From Bigelowiella natans CCMP2755 (Eukaryota > Cercozoa > Chlorarachniophyceae), in assembly GCA_000320545.1 (NCBI GenBank), contig ADNK01000140.1, positions 32,501-96,500 on the forward strand: a DNA stretch of 64,000 nucleotides, read 5' to 3'. Shown here piece after piece: positions 59,288-64,000 of this stretch (the first letter of the stretch is position 1; every line of letters begins with the position of its first letter). Under the pieces are notes generated by a model, which searched no databases, was not told the origin of the DNA, and was given only the letters and a program-made list of their open reading frames with translations. The translations under genes and the position numbers were made by a program.

Positions 59288-59355
59288 GGAATTGGGAGGG
59301 AGCTAGATTTTGTGGGAACTAATTGTGATATCAAAATAAACACCAAATTATGACT

Positions 59356-59437
<82 letters not shown>

Positions 59438-60066
59438 CTTTCACACCATCACCTACATGTAATACATACTAGTTGTGATATCTCGTCCTAGTTAAGCACG
59501 TAAATTGTGTTAAACGGGTGCTTTATACATACATCAATTCAATCCTGCTTTCAACGTTACAAGGGAGCTGGTCCCACACACGGGTGGAATCTAAGAGTCT
59601 TACTCAAATGATGCTTCTTCTACCTTCTCTATTCTTGTGCAGTCGGCAAGGGGCTCTCGATATCTTTTAACACTACACAAACAAGTTTGTCCTGCTCTCC
59701 TTTTGTCCTTCGACAACTGTTCGATGATGACTCTGGAAATGAGTACGGACGACATGAAAGAACGCATGTCGTAGGATTAAATGGGCTTATGTTTTGAGCA
59801 TAAGGTACTCTTTTCATGTCGCAAGGAAAAAATCAAGGATATTTTCCCCTTGTTTGATTTAAATATTTTTGTCAAACGTCGACAGGCCGAAAGCACGGGT
59901 GGATCCATTGCACGAACCCTACTTTCCATCCTCCCCCATTCCTCCCTCATCATCCTAGCCTCTCCTCGAAAGGTAACTTGCGTCAGGAAAGAGAACGTTA
60001 CTAGGAGGATTATCTAATCAATTCGAGAGGCACGTGAGCACCATCTATCATCGTGGCAAGTGCACC
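59288..60066. promoter_or_regulatory. Divergent interval with a long (CT)n array
   Basis: About 780 bases lie between divergent starts (59287 minus, 60067 plus). An uninterrupted CT array of about 36 units occupies 59358-59430, the longest dinucleotide array of the window. Overlapping frames at 59629-60017 show no splice or domain support. Confidence 0.5.
59358..59430. repeat. (CT)n array, about 36 units
   Basis: A pure CT run upstream of the calmodulin-like start. On the minus strand, the calmodulin sense, it reads GA. Confidence 0.95.
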
Positions 60067-61326
60067 ATGACTTCGATGAAGACGAGGACAACGGCGACTT
60101 TGATGACTGTAGCAATTATCATCAATATGCCCACGTCGACCACTTCTTCCTCATCAATGGTGAGAATCTCTTCTTACGCCAACACTCGAAGTCGCCCTTT
60201 GTTCCTTCCTCGGTCTCCGTCGCAGTCATTGGCTATTAAAGCAGCCTCTAATCATATAGTTGAGAACAAACACAAAGGCGGCAGCTCACCGTCTTCACCA
60301 TCATTATCATCATTATTGTCATCGCTTAAACACGATGGAATAAGCCAACCGAATGGACTCAAAGGCTGGAGGCGTCGGTGCGCAAATACATACATTCAAG
60401 CAAAACAACACAAATGATAAGGCATACTCACTTACTGTTTGTCATTCAGAGAGTTGGTTGGGACAGTACAGAAAACCGTTGCAACTGCTTTAATAATCGG
60501 ACTTCTGACCAATCCTGCTGCTTCTACTGCAAAGGTAAAAGTTGTACTTACTCTAAGGCTGAATACAATCAAAAAGATATATATCTTCCTAATTGACGGC
60601 TCGTCTCGAAAATGGTTGATTTCTATCTTCTCAAGGTTGTCTACGGGGAAGATATCACATTGCCAAACTTGGATCGAGACTTCGGGCCTGATGAAACTGT
60701 GCAAGTGATTAGAAACCCAACAAATAATAAGGATGCCGGCTTGCTACCAATCTGTGTTCATTCTTTTCTCTAACTATGCTATTTTACATAACTAACCACT
60801 ATTTACTAGACTTATAGAAAATACTTGCACTCTTCAAACACAGGCTGATCTCGCTTGGCAAGAATTTCGTGCAAAGAAAAAGTACGAACGATGGTTACGG
60901 TTGTCGTTGTCGTTTTAGTTGTTGTGGTTATTATTGTTTTAGCCGCGGTTCTTAGTAGGATAGGATTCGCGGGTTGTTTTTAAAAGCTTACCGTTGGTTG
61001 ATTTGTATTGCCCTTGTGTTCATCTTGTATCGAATTCCTTCATGTATGCCTTAGGTCTGGACTTGCAACTGCTCCACCCTCGAAAGCCTCGTTATCACCA
61101 TCACGGTATTTAGCGATTATATATACTCTCAAAGATCAGTCCTTCGATGATTTAAAGAATTTCTTCCGACGAGCCGTTCTCAAAGACACGGTATTATAAG
61201 TGCTGTCATCCTATTTGTGCTTTGACTGGAAATGTCGCCTTATGGCTTGTCCTTTCACCATCTTAGGTGTCGCAGATGCAGGCAGAGTTTCGACGCATGG
61301 TAGTCACTTTAACACAGGAAGAATGA
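60067..61326 (+). CDS. Thylakoid-lumen protein precursor with twin-arginine signal, unknown family
   Basis: Six exons join in phase into 232 residues: 60067-60377, 60450-60534, 60636-60704, 60844-60881, 61055-61190, 61267-61326. The leader has three parts. Residues 1-20 are a short hydrophobic segment (LMTVAIIINM). About 80 Ser/Arg/Lys-rich residues with few acids follow, like a transit peptide. Then comes WRRR (101-104), a hydrophobic run (TVATALIIGLLTN) and an AxA-type cleavage site (ASTA, ending at 131). That is the layout of a Tat-pathway lumen precursor in a complex plastid. The mature part is about 100 residues (VVYGEDITLPNLDRDFGPD..., FDDLKNFFRRAVLKDTVSQM split over exons). Several small lumen proteins of photosystem II share this size, but I see no family signature. 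Targeting is a firm inference, function is not. Confidence 0.75.
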
Positions 61327-61951
61327 AACAACAACAACAACACCCCATGCTTCTGGCGAGCCGTTTTTCCATTAGTTCCTCCATCTTGTAGGGTTAGGGT
61401 TTTAGATGTATTGAGAAATATCACATGCATTTTACTTATGAGATGATGTGGTTATCCGTGCGCAGGACGTCTCCCTGGTCCAAGATGGTCTGTGTTAATG
61501 CTTTTGATATAGTTTGTACTTACATCAATTATTTGTTTGTTCTTTTGTCGTACACCTACCAACTGAAGCTCTAATTACGGACACATGATATTATGTCCTA
61601 CAACTACTTTTTAACTATGATTACTGCTACTTATGCTATTGATAACGAGCAGGATTCGATGAAATGCGACAATCCATGTAAGAGAATGAATACTAATTCT
61701 AGCTTCCCTCAAATTATATTGAACAACCTTTGAGGGGGGAGAGGGGGGGAGGGGCAGAAAGAGAGACAAAGATGTTAAGAGAGAAAGAACAGTAGAAACA
61801 CCATTTAGTGTAGGAATTACAGCAATTTCGACATAGTAGCTATCTCTGTTGTGAGATCATCATCCTCGGGTTGCATATGGTAGGTACTACTTGCCGTATG
61901 CAGTCGCACAAAAGAACTCCGCTCTGGGATACAATCTACAAGTGAGAAGCA

Positions 61952-61986
<35 letters not shown>

Positions 61987-62807
61987 ACTCTTCTAAGAAA
62001 GATCATCATCCATTATCCATATTAATCTGTGCACGATTGCGAAATATTTTTTTAACCATGTTGACTGCGGTTGTCTAAAAGTTTTCAATGGTGGTACGTG
62101 CTTTGATATTAACATTATAAGCATGTTTTGTTGCTATTGTTGGCATAGCGACGATACAATGTGGTTGAGGATGCATTGGAGATACTCGATAGAGACATAA
62201 ACTTTCTCTCGTAATATCCACTCACACTTTCTTCTAAATTTCCATAGACTTATATAAGAGAGGAGGAGATTCATATAACCAACACAAACAGTTTACGCGC
62301 AAAACAAACGCATAAAAAGCAGCATAGCATCAAGCCACTATTGGTAAGGTATTGGGGTTCATGTTAGTAGTTTTGAATATCCCATTTTATACGAAAGGTA
62401 TGGGCGGTCTGACATAACGAATGATGACCTAACGGCTCTCAAACAGTCTCTCAGTGTACTATTTATTCACAATGGCAAAACAGCACAAAAACATCTTCGA
62501 TGATTCTTTTTATGCAAAACGTATACGCATGACAAAAATAACAATAGATGTCCTTGGCACTTCCCCTCACAACCATCACTAAAATTTAGAAGATTTCAGA
62601 ATCCACTGCAAGTCTATACCACTATCATTGTTTTCCATAGTTTTGGCTGACGCTTTCTGTAAATGTTGGATTGTTGAAGCTAAATCTATAATCGCGTATT
62701 CATTAGGATCTTGAAAAGTCTGTTGATCAATTCACCGAGTATGCTACAAAAGTTGTATCTTCCTTATGATTGTTGTAAGTGGAGATGATAGACATGCAAT
62801 ATGTAAA

Positions 62808-62840
<33 letters not shown>

Positions 62841-63888
62841 CATATTGCTGTGTCTATTATGGAGATTATAGTGATTATTCAAGTGTGATTGCGCGTAGGC
62901 TTTTCAGAGTTTGGGATGATCGATGCATCCCAAACTGAACCACTATGGCGGCTCATAGGCTCTATCTAGCTATACTACGCAGCATATGTTGCATGCATGT
63001 ACACATATGGACGGGCGCGCCTCGCGGTTGTAAGACACGTATATATTTATATATACTTAGTCTCTGACAGTTGCGCGACAGCATTGCAAGACTAGCTAGT
63101 TAGACATAGAAACACATGTAATACGCAACATGTGATAGATTCCTTGTCGTCCATGCATTCTGATATATATATTCTGATGCAGCGGCATTTCAGATCGTTT
63201 CATGTACGTCAAACTGTGTCTCATTGAAAAATTTTAATTTGTTCATTACACATCCGCGTCTCATATCTAGATATATGTGTAAGACGGGTGTAATTAATCA
63301 ATTAAATTTGTTCAATGGTCATTCTTATGTAGCTGTGCGATGCACATCTAGACATGTGTGTCGCAGCGCCACACTGTAACAACACACAAGTGCACGTACC
63401 GAGTATAGCGCACACGTGAGAAAGGGGGTTCAAGCCAGGTGTTGCATTGTGTCGTTTATATCTGGCACGACACACGTGTGTGAAACGTCCCTGTAATTTC
63501 GCCTAGCTTGATACTGGGCGACAATACATGTATATGCATCAACTATGCATTTTGTGTAGCTAGCAGATCCCTTGTTAATTGCCTGTTCCTCCTGCATTGA
63601 TTACATAGCGCGTACCTGCTGTACATGCTCATGTCTAGATTTGCTGCTGCTTCGATATATGCAGCTTGCGCGTACGTAGTACCATTGTATGCACCGCACT
63701 GTACATCTAGACATCTAGCTAGATATATGGCAAGCGCTGTGTGCGCATTCTAAAATAATGTGACACAGTAAACACACAGTATTGGTAATGAGCTGTCAAA
63801 TCGTTACTGAATTCTTGGAACATATTTGACATGCCATACATCTGCAATTTCCCACTTCATGGAGGAAGTGGCTGCGATTTATTTCTTC
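61327..63888. other. Long convergent interval, no gene recognised, TGCA/CTAG-rich block at right
   Basis: About 61330-62800 is AT-rich and has (CA)n at about 61953-61985, purine-rich stretches near 61730-61790, (AT)n at about 62813-62840 and no frame with splice logic. About 62900-63790 is TGCA/CTAG-rich and contains dispersed repeat copy 3. The length leaves room for a missed gene or long 3' regions. Confidence 0.45.
63224..63345 (-). repeat. Dispersed repeat copy 3 (diverged)
   Basis: The reverse complement shares gcacagctacat, then gaatgaccattgaa followed by an AT-rich stretch and a cacccgtct-like word, with copies 1 and 2. It lies in the same orientation as copy 2. Divergence is clearly greater than between copies 1 and 2. 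Confidence 0.6.
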
Positions 63889-64000
63889 CTAGAGGTCTAC
63901 ATCAACAGATCTAAAGGACCCGTCCTCGTATCTATCGTAAATTCCTGAACAATCTCGTGCACATTTCCAGAAAAACCTGCGACAGATTGGTTTTCGCAAT
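63889..64000 (-). CDS. 3' end of an unidentified gene running off the right edge
   Basis: Two exons join in phase: 63977-64000 (entering from outside the window) and 63889-63944 (stop TAG). They encode CENQSVA and GIYDRYEDGSFRSVDVDL. Donor and acceptor fit the pattern of the other genes. Too short to name. Confidence 0.4.
   Translation of the reverse strand, partial: LRKPICRRFFWKCARDCSGIYDRYEDGSFRSVDVDL

Noticed and set aside
1-64000. The window as a nucleomorph or bacterial genome
   Set aside because: Gene spacing, introns of 60-400 bases, LTR element and microsatellites do not fit the compact nucleomorph layout with 18-21 base introns, nor a bacterial one.

Overview
This is a nuclear genome window from an intron-rich eukaryote, most likely a unicellular alga with a complex (secondary) plastid. 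Almost every gene is split by GT-AG introns into exons of about 20-200 bases. I rebuilt the gene models by chaining exons whose splice phases agree. Fourteen models close completely from start to stop or to the window edge. In one further gene (30285-34849) part of the chain stays unresolved, and one gene (right edge) is only a fragment. A complex plastid is suggested by a Tat-type thylakoid-lumen precursor with a long N-terminal leader (60067-61326) and an Hsp70 relative with a signal peptide plus a transit-like stretch (3873-9998). A trimethylguanosine synthase (TGS1-like) and a Cwc2/RBM22-type splicing factor also appear to start with signal-peptide-like segments. That would fit import into a periplastid compartment holding a nucleomorph, as in chlorarachniophytes or cryptophytes. 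This assignment is inference.

Layout: 1-2237 GT31 glycosyltransferase (-, runs off the left edge); 3873-9998 Hsp70-like protein without a substrate-binding domain (-, 23 exons); 11663-12705 TGS1-like methyltransferase (-); 13682-15321 membrane protein (+); 17200-19236 acyltransferase-3 membrane protein (+, intronless); 21122-29588 histidyl-tRNA synthetase (-, 33 exons); 30285-34849 signal-peptide protein of unknown function (+); 35841-36697 universal stress protein (-); 37182-42897 a complete, very young Ty3/gypsy-like LTR retrotransposon (-); 43940-44339 small membrane protein (-); 44662-46987 UBX-like plus UIM protein (+); 47477-48994 haloalkane dehalogenase (-); 49264-54578 Cwc2-like splicing factor (+); 55917-56699 EEF1AKMT1-type lysine methyltransferase (+, no intron needed); 57636-59287 calmodulin-like protein (-); 60067-61326 thylakoid-lumen protein (+); 63889-64000 the 3' end of another gene (-, runs off the right edge).

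Two kinds of low-complexity DNA separate cleanly. Introns carry trinucleotide and dinucleotide arrays (TAG/CTA, ATC/GAT, TTC/GAA, AT, GT, CT). The spaces next to gene 3' ends carry a quite different DNA rich in TGCA, GCTAGC and GCATGC. The five divergent promoter intervals lack that second type. At least three stretches of it (about 20.0-20.3, 35.3-35.5 and 63.2-63.4 kb) are diverged copies of one repeat family. No tRNA, rRNA, CRISPR or bacterial-style feature was found.
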